From assembly GCF_014633365.1 (NCBI RefSeq), contig NC_068348.1, positions 11,488,311-11,552,310 of the forward strand: a DNA stretch of 64,000 nucleotides, read 5' to 3'. Both the position numbers and the translations under genes were made by a program. Under the pieces are notes generated by a model. The model did no database searches. It was not told the origin of the DNA and saw only the letters and a list, made by a program, of their open reading frames with translations. Of the stretch, positions 1 through 10,299 are shown piece by piece. The stretch comes from Diospyros lotus. Taxonomy: Eukaryota > Streptophyta > Magnoliopsida > Ericales > Ebenaceae. Each line of letters starts with the position of its first letter. Within the stretch, counting starts at the first letter, position 1.

Positions 1-1458
1 GTGCAGCCTTTGGAAGCCGGAGGCTAAACTTGTCAGTTGAAGAGGTCGAGATTCTTAACCTTCTTGCTTACTACGGGTTAGGCTCAGAAGATCTCAAGCT
101 TATGACGAGCTCCTTAGGGAACACCAGCTCACCCTTTCTCTTGACAATAAGATCATAGCGAGAGAGTTTATCAGGGTTTGAGTCCTTTCTCCATCTTCAA
201 ATTTGTCGAGGCCAACAACAAGAAAGAGGGAGAAGGTTCAGCTTCAGAGATGGAGAGGCTGAATCTGTTGAAGCCCAACCAATCCGAAGCCAAACAAGTT
301 GCTGCTCCTCCTAAGGCTCTAAGCGTTAGCTCGCAAGGAGGGAGGTTGGAACAACAACAACAATGTCGTGGCCTTAATAACAACAGTAGCAACAACAACA
401 ACAACGGCCCTAACATCAATAATGAGCCCTTGTTTCTTATGGTCAATGGGGGGTTGATCGAGGTTGCAGGAAGGAGCCTTCCAAGGAAGCTCAAAATGCT
501 TTCATTGCTGGATCAAAGAGAGGACCAGATCGACAATAGTAGTGAGAGGAAGATAAGAACAAGAGGGTTAGAGTCCCCGAGAAGGAGGCAGCCCTTGAGG
601 CCATGGCTAGAGGGGCTTACTTCAACGCCCTCTTGGATGACATGCCATCAATCATGAGCTGGTCCACCAGGAGCATGGAATAGGAGGGGATGACCGGGAT
701 GACACTCCATGACTACCTAGCTCGCCACAGCCTCTTGGTAAGCTTTTCCTTTATCCTTCTATTCCTTAGCTTTTGTTTTTTTTCTCACAAGCTAACCCTT
801 TTTATTTTTTAGACCTCCATTGCTACTATGAAACTTAAAAGGCAGTAGGTGGATTTTGAAGGTTGGTTAAGTGCGGCCACCTTAAGCTTCAAGGAGGAGG
901 TGGCGAAACTCGAGAAGGAAAGGAGTCTCATATTGCTGAGCTCATAGAGGCCCAAAGGAAAATAGAAGGCTTCGAGATGCAGCTACGAGATGCACATCAA
1001 AGAAATAAGGACATAGAGGAGGAGCTTCACCGGGAGAAGATCTAACGGGAGACTTTGAACTCTGATCTCACCGGCAAGCTAAATAAGGTCGGGGAGGAGC
1101 TACAGAAGGTGAAAGACAAGCTAAAGCTGGTCATTGATCGAGCTGAAGAGTGTGAGTGGATGGTAGGCAGGTTATTGATGAGATCAAGGCAAGCATGGAA
1201 GCTTGGATAGACAAGGCACAGGAGAAGGCCGAATCCGACACCTGCTCGGGGTTCCTCTTCACCTTGTGGGTGAATCATCCAAAAATGGACTTCTCTTTCA
1301 TTGGTGAAGAGGCCGTCGAGGAGGTGAAGAGGTTTGTGACTCAAGTTGCCAAAGAAAAAGTTATTGAGGCTTCTAACTTGCTTGACCAAAGCGGGGCCAT
1401 CCCACTAGTTACAAACGTTGAAGGCCAACCATCTGAAGAAGAAACTCCCCCTAGCTAG
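1..1458 (+). pseudogene. T1 antisense ORF, C-terminal part (putative gypsy-type transposon protein)
   Basis: The gene enters from the left edge and ends at the stop at 1456-1458. It is antisense to T1 pol, as in Tat elements. Readable blocks are 3-176 (leucine-rich), 178-657 (basic, with Gln and Asn runs near 350-420), a Glu/Lys-rich stretch with heptad-like spacing at 863-1160 that should form a coiled coil, and an acidic C-terminus at 1156-1458. The blocks lie in different frames with in-frame stops near 175 and 1045, so the copy is broken. A GT-AG intron fits at 738-812. T3 has a protein of the same layout (37952-49912, minus). Function unknown; annotated relatives are called putative gypsy-type transposon protein. 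Confidence 0.6.
738..812 (+). other. Predicted intron in the T1 antisense ORF
   Basis: The donor is G/GTAAGC at 738 and the acceptor TTTTTTAG at 805-812 follows a T-rich tract. The 75-bp length suits a plant intron. It lies just before the coiled-coil segment, the same place as the candidate intron in T3 (40528-40622, minus). Predicted only. Confidence 0.5.
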
Positions 1459-2014
1459 GGGTTCTTTTTCGCTTTCTTTCTTCATTTTTTTCTTTGTAAT
1501 ACAAGTACCTCTTTCTTAATGAAATTTGATATTCTTTGAACATGTACTTCTTACTTTCAATTTTTTCACGAGCTTAAGCCAATCGAACTTGGAGTTTAAA
1601 AGAGACTTGACAGAATAATACTTGAACTAATTTCCATGATATAATTTAAAATAAGTTCCAGAAAGCTCCGATATACTAGGATAAGCTTGAGAGTATAACT
1701 GGGAAGAAACCTTCAAAGTATAAGCTTAGAATGAATCTTCCGAATATAAGTCAAAATAAACCCAAAGAATTCCCAGTTTGCATGCTTGAAACAGCTCGTC
1801 GTTAATGGACATAATAATCAAGATGTGAGTCTAATAGGTTGCAAACAACCATACTTAAGCAAACTGTGAAACAAAATAGTTAATATGCCTTGATATCCAG
1901 CCATAATGGTAAAATAGTATTGATCCATTAACGAGATGATGATTAAATCAAACCAGTCTTAGTTAATACGTCATAATGAGACTATGTTAGGATCATATTG
2001 AAAGCTTTGTCGAG

Positions 2015-2150
2015 ATATATGTCCAGGTAGATCATGTCGCGATCTCAGTTAACATACCATGGCTTTCATTTAATTAACTTGCATCGCTAAGCTATATGTC
2101 CAAGTAGATCATGCTACGATCTCATCTAACATACCATGGCTTTCTACAAG
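2015..2150. repeat. Two-copy direct repeat of about 75 bp
   Basis: ATATGTCCAGGTAGATCATG near 2019 recurs with one change near 2094. Both copies end in CATACCATGGCTTTC. Confidence 0.7.
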
Positions 2151-2416
2151 TTTAATGAGCCGAGAGGGAACACCCGGGTAGGTCGCTTACCATAACTTGA
2201 GTCAAGTTGAAAGGACCCCAACTAGTGCACCCTTAGCTAAAAATCAGTAATGGAAGTGGTTGCTCAGTAGGTACTAAACCATGAAGTTAGGTCAAGATGA
2301 GTGGTTCTCAGCTTACAAACCATGACTTAGGGGAGGACTAAGATGAATGATCAGTTAAGCCGTAAACCATAGCATAATGGCTAAGATGAATGGGCCCCAA
2401 CTCGCAAACCATATCT

Positions 2417-2430
2417 CCCCCCCCCCCCCC
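2417..2430 (-). other. Polypurine-tract-like run of 14 G (minus strand) downstream of T1 pol
   Basis: An uninterrupted C run on the plus strand, about 130 bp past the pol stop. It could be an internal polypurine tract or simple homopolymer expansion. It does not abut an LTR. Confidence 0.35.
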
Positions 2431-2559
2431 TCATTTTGAAGACACTCAATCAAATATCAACAAAAATGAAGTGTAATAAGCTTACTAAATGAAAATTCAT
2501 AAATTCTAATCAGAATTGTGGGAATTAACTGTAACAAAAACTTAGAGAATAAGTTACAT

Positions 2560-4055
2560 TCATTGGAAGTAAAAATGGAGGTGTTCTACATTCCAAGCAC
2601 GTGCGAGAATAACGCCATTCATATTTACCAGGTGATACACTCCGTTGCCTAGGTTTTCTTTGATAATATAGGGGCCTTCCCAGTTCGGGCCTAGTGTCCC
2701 GTCGCTGGCCTTGCGAGTTCCAAGAAGAACAACGCGTAGCATAAGATCACCGATGTTATAGCACCAAACTCGAACCCTCTTGTTGTAATACCTTGCGACT
2801 CGCTGTTGATAGATAACAACCCTTATGCGAGCTAGCTCCCTTACCTCCTCGAGTAAATTAAGGTTTGTGGTTAGTAGATGGTCATTGTTCCTTTGGTTAA
2901 AGGTGGCTCTTCGCTGACTGGTCACTTCATACTATGTCGGGATCATATCCTCAGACCCATAAACCATAGAGAAGGGAGTTTCTCCCGTGGTAGTGCGAGC
3001 TATGGTCCTGTAAGCCCAAAGTACATTTTATAGCTCATCTACTCAAGCTCTTTTCCTAGCCTCCAGCTTATTTTTCAATATTTGCTTAATTATTTTATTC
3101 ACGGCCTTGACCTGCCCATTGGCCTGGGGGTGATCCACGGTAATGAAACTCTTCACTATCCCTAGCAAGCTGCAAAACATAATGAACTGCTCACTGTTGA
3201 ACTGGGTCCCATTGTCAGTGACTATCTGCTGAGGAACCCTGAATCTGGAAATGATATTGCCCCAGACAAACTTCTCTACCTTTACCATGGATATCACTGC
3301 GAGCTCCTTCGCCTCTGCCTATTTAGTGAAGTAATCAATTGCCACTATAGCAGGTATGCACTTGTCGCGAGCTGTAGGAAGTGGTCCAATTAGATCCATG
3401 CCCCATATGGCGAAGGATATGGGCTGCTCATTTGCTGGAGATAGGCAGGGTGGAGCTCGTGGTTTTTTGCAAATCTCTAGCATGTGTGACACCTCTTTAC
3501 CAGATTCATAGCATCTTTCTTCATGGTAAGCCAATAGAACCCTTAGCGAAGTGCCTTTTGAGCCAAGAACAGCCCCCAGTGTGGTTGCCACAGTGGCTTG
3601 CATGGATCTCCTTGAGAAATTCCTGGCAATCAGGGTCATTGAGGCACCTCAACAACGGGCTGTGAACCTCATTTTGTAGAGCATGTCATCGTGAAGACAG
3701 TATCTGGCTGCGTGAGCTCGCATATGTCACTCTTGTATCTTGTCGCCTTACAATTTTCCCTCTTGTAGATAGTCAATAATGGGCCTCATCCACGAGTCTG
3801 GGCTCACTGCAATTGCTAATACTTCTCCTTGCCCTTTCGTGCTTAGCATTGCTAGGAACTCCACTGGAATGTCTCCCAAGAGTTCGTATCTTGTGCTGAC
3901 ACCAAGAGATTTAGAACATCTCGTGGGAATTCTAGTTCCTTGGCACTTGGTTCACCTTGCACCCCTCAAAGGTGCACATTAGATCCCAGACTCTCTGAAG
4001 GTAGGCCACCATCCTTGAGTCCTTTGTCTGATATTCACCTCGTATTTGACATACC
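2560..4055 (-). pseudogene. T1 integrase (degenerate)
   Basis: Frames on the minus strand give a zinc-binding region (about 3640-3480), the catalytic core with WGMDLIGP (near 3395) and TDNGTQF (near 3215), and a C-terminal domain ending at 2560. The core and C-terminal domain match Gypsy integrases. In-frame stops lie near 3315, 3042 and 2928. The third catalytic acidic residue is lost: the position after ANGQV reads Lys (AAG) instead of Glu, a change consistent with CpG deamination. Its role would be insertion of cDNA into the chromosome; this copy cannot do so. Confidence 0.85.
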
Positions 4056-4060
4056 ACAAG

Positions 4061-4342
4061 CTAAGTGTCACTGAAGACCATTAGTTGCTTTGCCTTCACC
4101 TTTCTCACTAGGCGTAGTCTTGTCAACAGTGCCTCTTTCTTCGCTTCATTATTGGTCGCTTTAAACCCGAATATCATCACATAGGGAATTTTATGCCCCT
4201 CTGGGATTATTAGGAGTACCCCAGCTCCATCTCCATGCTCGCTAGAAGACCCATCTACATATAATTCCAAGGATGGACCCTTCGAAGATTCGGGCTCTTC
4301 CTCTACTAGGGCTGTGAACTTAGCAATAAAATCTACCAGCAC
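4061..4342 (-). pseudogene. T1 second RNase H (Tat-type)
   Basis: The 93-residue frame contains VDGSS (first catalytic Asp) and NNEAKKEALL, where the RNase H Glu and Ala are recognisable, then FSDT (catalytic Asp). Tat elements carry an additional RNase H domain after the usual Gypsy one, and the position fits. The frame ends at a stop before 4061. Confidence 0.75.
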
Positions 4343-4909
4343 CTACCTCTTTATGGTTGACCTTGGTTTGTACTCTATGTCGAACAGAGCGAGCTTGATA
4401 GCCCACTTGAGTAAACGGCTAGACGAGTCGAGCTTCTGTAGGACCTACTTCAGTGGGTATTTAGTCAACACATCAATTCGATAGGCCTAAAAATAGGGGT
4501 GTAGCTTCCTTGATGCCACTACTAAGCAATATGCAAGCTTCTTCATATAGGGGGTATATCTTGTTTCAGCATTAATTAGTTTGTGGCTTACATAATATAT
4601 CTGGTATTGCACCCTATCTTCTTCTTGCACCAATGCCACACTGATAGCATATTAAAATCCCCCCCCCCCCAAATGGATGGTTAACTCCTCTCCTTCCATA
4701 GTCTGTGGCTTACATAATATACCAGGTATTGCACCCTATCTTCTTCTCGCACCAATGCCACATTGATAGCATATTGAACCCCCCCCCCCCCAAATAGATG
4801 GTTAACTTCTCTCCTTCCTTTGTTTTTACATGAGCGGGGCCCGTCCCATATATTCCTTTAGTTGTTGAAAGGAAACTTCGCATTCCTCCATCCATTGGAA
4901 TTTTTTTGC
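4343..4909 (-). pseudogene. T1 Gypsy-type RNase H, disrupted by internal duplication
   Basis: Between RT (4910) and the second RNase H (4342) the minus strand shows remnants of the Gypsy RNase H domain with several stops. About 120 bp is present twice in tandem (4582-4702 and 4703-4822), each copy with a run of 12-13 C. The duplication destroys the reading frame. Confidence 0.65.
4582..4822. repeat. Tandem duplication of about 120 bp with C homopolymers
   Basis: TGTGGCTTACATAATATA starts near 4582 and again near 4704. Each copy goes on to GATAGCATATT, a C run (4659-4670 and 4779-4791) and GATGGTTAACT. Confidence 0.8.
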
Positions 4910-5539
4910 CTACTTCAACACATTAAAGAATGGAATACATTTATCAAAGGCTTTAAAGACAAACCTGCTGAGGGCAGCGATCTGGCCATTAAGGCTTTGC
5001 ACCTCCTTTATCCTGGTTACCGATCTCATGTCAAGCAAAGCTCGGATCTTCTCAGGGTTGGCCTCAATCCCCCTTTCATTCACCATGAAGCCCAAGAATT
5101 TCCCAAAAGCTACGCTGAATGAGCACTTGAGCAGATTCAGCCTAATTTGATACTTCCTCAGAATCTGGAACATCTCTTTCAGGTCACGAATATGGTTGAC
5201 AACCTTCTTAGACTTCACCATCATATCATCTACATATACCTCCATGGTTCTCCCAAGCAGGTCCTCGAACATCATATTAACCAGACGCTGGTAGGTTGCT
5301 CCCGCATTCTTCAGCCTGAAAGGCATCACCTTGTAGCAGTATAACCATCGATTTGTGACAAATGAGGTATGCTCTTCATCTTTGGGGTTCATAGGAATTT
5401 GGTTGTACCCCGAATAGGCATCCATGAAACTGAGAAGCTGGTGACTAATCCTTGCATCCACGAGCTAGTTTATTCTTGGCAGAGGGAAATTGTTCTTTGG
5501 GCACACCTTATTCAAATTTGTTGAGTCAACACAGTCCTT
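4910..5539 (-). pseudogene. T1 reverse transcriptase, C-terminal part
   Basis: The 183-residue frame contains FMDAYSGYNQIPM, MPFRLKNAGATYQR and the catalytic YVDD (in EVYVDDMM), then GFMVNERGIEANPEK, typical of Gypsy RT palm and thumb. Homology continues to 5539, where the domain is cut by the LTR of element B. The N-terminal fingers are at 26361-26781. Confidence 0.9.
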
Positions 5540-7121
5540 TGGCTGCACTCTCACCCTGTAATTAAAACACAATAAAACTTTTATATTTTTTTCTTTATTT
5601 TGGTGAGAGGTTTATACTCATCAGTGTACGAGTGCAGTTGTAGTCCAAATTTAAATTTGTATTTTCTGGATAAGTCTAGATCGTCCACTAAGAGATTTAT
5701 TTATGGCAAAAGAAAAAGAATGTCACACACACGTACACGCATTTGGACGAATTGGCAACAAGATTTTTTATGGATTTTCAGATAACGGATACTAGGAAAT
5801 AAAGCAAGGTAGAAGTTGAAATAAACGCTGAATGTGAGAATATGAAATTGATAGCACTTGAGTTAAGACAATTTCAGCACCAACCCGTTGATCCGCAATT
5901 TTTAGCAGAAAAGATTAGCAACATTAATTTAATTTTAGATATGAGGATTTGTTATTAAATGCAATTAGAGATGATGATAGTTCTAGTTTAAGCAATCCCA
6001 TACATGATATGCAGGATTCTAATTTAAGCAACTATCATAAATTCAATTGCAATTAATACACAAAACAACTAAATTAATCATCTGGGTTTGGGTATGATAG
6101 CATTTCCAGTTCTAGTAACTCCCATGTGTGGCATGAAAGCTCTAAGTTAGGCTTACGCTCCAATCCAAACCTAGTTATTTCTCAATAATTAATACACACT
6201 CATACTGAAATTTAAATTAACGTCACTCATTTAAAGCGCAGCTTTCTTTAGGAATCATTAGCGTTGGACACTGTCCTTGCCTTAACCCAAGATTGGATTT
6301 AGCTACTCATCTCTATTTGAAAGTTAATTGATAGGAATTTAAATGGCGTAATTTAAATAATAGAAATTAATTGGCCATTTAGGCGGTGGATAATAAAAAG
6401 ACGTGAACTAAAATTACAGAAATAAAATAGCAGAAATTAACCAGCCATTTAGGTGATGGATAATAAAGTAACGATAAATGACATAAGAATTCAAGAGAAG
6501 AAAGAAAGAAAGTAAGATCACAAGATAAGACAATAGAGAAAAAAAGAGAGAACAAGAGCAATTCTCAAAGAGAAAAATCTAGAAAAACAAACTAAACTTT
6601 GATTCAAGAATAATAATCACTCATTAAAAGTGCAACCAAGTGAGCTATTTATAGCCCACAAGATGCAATACAAACCACACAATTTCAATTATACAACTAG
6701 ACATAATTATATCTAATGGGTACTCACACACCTAAAGTTAAATGGATTTTAGCTAAAATACACACCTAAAGAAGCACTCATAAAACAAATATTTAAAAAT
6801 AAAAATAAAAAGAATAGATTTTTACAAGTTGAGTTTTGGGTCTTCTTTATGTTGGATTTGGGCCTTCCTTGGAATTAAAATGCTTGGGTCTTCTTTGGTT
6901 GGACTCCATTTAATAGTTGATCCAATTGCACTAGATTTTGAGTAGTAACGTTGGCCATCCGATTGACTCTTTAACATCTTCAATTACTCGGCAAATGTCG
7001 ATTTCTTCATATCATCCTAACTATAGTACATAATGTGCATAATTATTCAAATTAAACATTAATATAAGATAAAAAATAGGGATATAATTTATTAAGATTT
7101 AGAAAAATTAACTCCTCATCA
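5540..7121 (-). repeat. 3' LTR of B
   Basis: 1582 bp, aligning throughout with 24702-26360. The plus strand starts TGGCTGCACTC and ends CTCCTCATCA. The 61-residue ORF inside it is not a gene. Confidence 0.9.
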
Positions 7122-8923
7122 GACGCCTTAACTTAAACATTGCTAGTCCCTTAGCAATCAGACTATACACCTTTCAAAATTTATTCGCAATAACTGTATG
7201 AATGTAAATATTTCAAATTCGAAAATAAAATGCATAAAATCAAATAAGTAATTTAGCATTCTAAATCAAATTTTTAGTTAAAGGTCATACAACACAGAGA
7301 CTTATTCCCTCAAAGTTTTGACTTTAAACCTTACTGTGATTTTCCCTGCAATAAAAAGGATTCCTCAAGTGTACACACAAGGGGGTGCGCCGTTATAAGA
7401 GTAAATCTAGAACAAGTTCAAAACTCAGTGTCATCCCAATTACAAGGAATGTATTTTCATTAAAGAACAGGGAAAATGACACAGTTTCATGACTGGAATA
7501 ATGCTTTAGATGAGTAACTTTTGAATTTAAACATAATTCCCTACTCCAAACTCAAATTCTGAGATCACATGATTTATAGCATCAAGAGGGACCAGACCGG
7601 TTGTAATGGGGCTATGAGGTTAATACGAGTTGTCAAAGAAAAGGTAGAGTGTGCAAAGGGTGTGTCGGATTTTTTTTTTCCAGCATTTATTTTGAAATAA
7701 TTATGCTGAATAGGAAAGAGAATTTTTGTTTTTTTTTCACTTTTTTTTAAATATGAAAACAGCTAGATAGAATAATTCCCCAAAACACACCAGGTTGGAC
7801 AAAATTCATATGGTTATGGGTTAAATGAGGGTAATGAAAGAAATTATACTACAAATGGCTCAAATGGGCTAGTAAGGGACGTTAATGTTTAGAAAGAAAA
7901 AGGTTAATAGGCCCAAAATGGAAGAAATTGATCCCCCTATCATGCTTCTACAAGACGATGTTACTTAGTCAACTAATTCAGAGTTTGAAACTAGCCAAAT
8001 TCATCCGCTATCATACTAGACATTCAAGGCGAATTGATGTTTTGAAGCTATTGAAAATATGAGATAAATAATAAAGCACATTTAGAGTAAGTGCTATTTA
8101 ACTAAGAATCAACGTTTATTAGGCTCAAACACTCACTCGGGTAATAGTATCCACTTATGTTTATGGATCATGCAATGTACTAATTAGCTAATTACTGTTA
8201 CCTCTGACTTTATGACTGATAACTAATTTTTAAATTTTGAATACCCGATGAATGCAAATTACTTGTTCTAATGCACATACTTTTTCAAATAAGAAATCAA
8301 TGCATTCATGTTTTGTATTACAAACTTAACTGACTATCAGTGTATAACTCTAAAGCTTTAGGGATAACATTATTTAAAACACACAATTTTTTTTTTAATA
8401 AGAATAGATAAAGATAACCAATTCACACAAAACTACAAACAAGCAATAGCAAATTCATAGTTAAACATGAACCAGATAATTCATAACTAGACCTTACTCC
8501 CCCTAACTTGAATTGCAGTAATAAAATAGGGTTGTTTGAAATACCTGTAACTCCACAAGTCTATAGATTTACTGTGAACTGTTAAAACTCAAACAAACAA
8601 ATGAGTATACCATATATATATTTATTTATTTTTTCACACAAAAATAAAAAAAAATTCATGCAAGTCATAAGATAAACAAAATGCATCTCAAGAGTATAAA
8701 ATATACTCCTTACTCAGCCATCTTATCATAGACTTGCCTAACAACATTTCACAATTTTTTTTAATTATTATTATTATTATTATTATTAGGAACACAACCA
8801 AGAAAAATCCTACAAGTTGTAAAATAAATAGATGCGTCTCAAGAGTACAAAAAGTACTCCTTACTTAGCCATCTTAATAAAGAACACTCCTTACAGTGAT
8901 AAATCTAAATTAATCGGACTCTT
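7122..8923. other. B: non-coding region between LOG ORF and 3' LTR
   Basis: AT-rich sequence without a supported ORF. It includes a two-copy repeat (8655-8893), an (ATT)n microsatellite near 8768-8790 and T runs near 7670 and 7730. A block with ACCTTACTCCCCCTAACTTG near 8492 resembles ACCTTACCCCCCAACTTG near 10824 on the other side of the LOG region. I see no clear polypurine tract next to 7121. Confidence 0.6.
8655..8893. repeat. Two-copy direct repeat, period about 152 bp, 3' of the LOG ORF
   Basis: CATCTCAAGAGTATAAAATATACTCCTTACT near 8682 recurs as CGTCTCAAGAGTACAAAAAGTACTCCTTACT near 8834. Both copies have AGCCATCTTA downstream. Each contains an inverted repeat (GAGTA...TACTC) that could form a short hairpin in the transcript. 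Confidence 0.75.
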
Positions 8924-9550
8924 TTAGCGCTTGTTACTGACTGCCTTAAACCAGTTTATTCGAGCCTCATGAGGATTGTGTTGTGGAACATAAGCATGTA
9001 ATTTCTCTAGCAGCTCCTTAATGGTGGATGCGAGAATGAGAATCTTTCTTGTTGAAAGAGAAATGAACTTTTGGTCCACAACTTGATAAAAAAAAGAGAG
9101 CAACCCATCGAAAAAATGGTTAACATTTAAAAGTACAATGAGTTTGGTATGGAGATTACTCTTGGCCCATGAGATTATACAAAAGATTTCTTTAAGTGTT
9201 CCAAAACCTCCAGGTAAAGTAATGAAGGCATCTGACTGATAAATCTTACAAGTCATGCGCTCAGACATAGAATTCGTTTCTATAAGTTGGCCGCGTGTAA
9301 TCCCAAAAATATGTGGTTCAGCCAAAGAGATTGGCATTACACCTACTAGATATGATTTTCCAAAATGTGCAGCTTGTGAAACGCAACCATTCAATCCATG
9401 ACTTCCCCCTCCGTATACCAAATTAATTTTTCGCTTTCCCAATTTTAGGCTAAGTTCGCTTGCTACAAGTGCGTAACAACTATCGCTCCCAAGTTGAGAG
9501 CCATAAAGTACACATATGGTATTGATTCGACGAACTAATTGGCCTTCCAT
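8924..9550 (-). CDS. LOG-family cytokinin riboside 5'-monophosphate phosphoribohydrolase, captured in B
   Basis: Uninterrupted 208-residue ORF from ATG at 9550 to TAA at 8924. LOG enzymes cleave cytokinin nucleoside 5'-monophosphates to the active free base plus ribose 5-phosphate, in cytosol and nucleus. Seen here: ICVLYGS near residue 12, NLVYGGGSHGLNG at 43-55, SERM with Arg98, and PGGFGTLKE at 113-121. The latter two cover the phosphoribosyl-binding and catalytic region, with the expected Arg and Glu present. The usual Lys after that Arg is Met and several flanking residues are unusual, so activity is uncertain. Length matches plant LOGs, but plant LOG genes have several introns and this one has none, which suggests capture as RNA. 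Strand matches B pol. Two uncharacterised ORFs lie upstream. Confidence 0.85.
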   Translation of the reverse strand: MEGQLVRRINTICVLYGSQLGSDSCYALVASELSLKLGKRKINLVYGGGSHGLNGCVSQAAHFGKSYLVGVMPISLAEPHIFGITRGQLIETNSMSERMTCKIYQSDAFITLPGGFGTLKEIFCIISWAKSNLHTKLIVLLNVNHFFDGLLSFFYQVVDQKFISLSTRKILILASTIKELLEKLHAYVPQHNPHEARINWFKAVSNKR

Positions 9551-9721
9551 TTACGTTTGTTCCTTATGTATGCCTTGGAAAGAGGTTTAACGATCAAAAG
9601 TAGCTATACAAAAATTCAATAAGAAATAAATACAAACAAAAATCATGCGTATGTACAAGTAGTTGTGATTGTGGCTCACATCTTCCTCTGGTTTTATGTC
9701 TAGAAATGACTTAAACACTTT
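9551..9721 (-). other. Spacer between upstream ORF and LOG ORF
   Basis: 171 bp with stops in the LOG frame. It is the immediate leader of the LOG ORF if the region is transcribed on the minus strand. Confidence 0.4.
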
Positions 9722-9967
9722 CTATGAAGTGGGGATAGGCTTCCCATCCAATTTTCTTATAGATTGACAAACAGCGTCATTTTTAGTCAGATTCCCAAGA
9801 CTATAGTGTTGGTGGTCACTTATAAACTGGGTCCATAAAGCAAGAAGTTCTCTTTGCACTATTCCACATGGATGCATCTCAAGAGTCAATTGTGACAACC
9901 ATTGACGTAAACCCCACAGATTTGCATCGTGTGTTACAGGTCCAACGAGCACATTTGTGACAACCAT
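9722..9967 (-). CDS. Uncharacterised ORF upstream of LOG (second part)
   Basis: 81 codons ending at 9722. The product has Trp and hydrophobic residues spread as in a folded protein and no membrane segment. It overlaps the 3' end of the ORF at 10211-9879 in a +1 relation, so the two may be one gene with a one-base frameshift. No family recognised. It shares strand and frame with the LOG ORF, 171 bp further on. Confidence 0.4.
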   Translation of the reverse strand: MVVTNVLVGPVTHDANLWGLRQWLSQLTLEMHPCGIVQRELLALWTQFISDHQHYSLGNLTKNDAVCQSIRKLDGKPIPTS

Positions 9968-10211
9968 TCACTCTTTTCGCTCTTCGTTTCTTCGCAAAAC
10001 TACTCTTCCCTAAGCCTGAAAAGTGCTTAAAACTAGGTGAAGTTTCGCTAGCTAATTGAACTTTTGCTTCGATCAGCCAACGAATATCTTCAGTGATGTT
10101 ATTACGCATCAACAGCCTAAGTCTTTCACACCTAGTGGCATAAATTTTTTTCAAATCATTCTGTGGGAGAGATGGATAATACTTGCGAATTTTTGAGAGT
10201 TGAAGATCCAT
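9879..10211 (-). CDS. Uncharacterised basic ORF upstream of LOG (first part)
   Basis: 110 codons. The ATG at 10211 follows a run of about 12 A on the minus strand. The product is rich in Lys and Arg, has KKRRAKR near residue 75 (nuclear-localisation-like) and a few Cys and His near the end. No family recognised. Homology of this stretch to Athila env-like ORFs is not evident. It may be a captured host fragment or the 5' part of the frameshifted gene continued at 9967-9722. Confidence 0.4.
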   Translation of the reverse strand: MDLQLSKIRKYYPSLPQNDLKKIYATRCERLRLLMRNNITEDIRWLIEAKVQLASETSPSFKHFSGLGKSSFAKKRRAKRVNGCHKCARWTCNTRCKSVGFTSMVVTIDS

Positions 10212-10299
10212 TTTTTTTTTTTAAAACAACTATAATAAAAAGAAAGTAAAGAACTATGAACCTTACAAAAGGGATAAGAGTACCTGATCGGAGAATAAC

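Larger units (their letters stand above)
1459..2559. other. T1 spacer between antisense ORF and pol: non-coding, degenerate repeats
   Basis: No ORF is supported. Two diverged copies of a roughly 75-bp unit occur at about 2015-2080 and 2090-2150, sharing TAACATACCATGGCTTTC. Short repeats built on AAACCAT and AAGATGAATG fill 2270-2410. A run of 14 C at 2417-2430 is a polypurine tract on the minus strand. T3 has its tandem array in the same relative position. Confidence 0.6.

Noticed and set aside
178..494. Minus-strand ORF with a Leu-rich run opposite the T1 antisense ORF
   Set aside because: It is the shadow of the CAA/AAC repeats on the plus strand. The plus-strand frame fits the known Tat antisense-ORF position better.
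8768..8790. (ATT)n array as a possible CRISPR-like or regulatory repeat
   Set aside because: Plain trinucleotide microsatellite without spacers.
9551..9721. LOG ORF and upstream ORF as two exons of one gene
   Set aside because: They share a frame, but I find no convincing donor and acceptor pair in the gap, and LOG is already full length from its own ATG.
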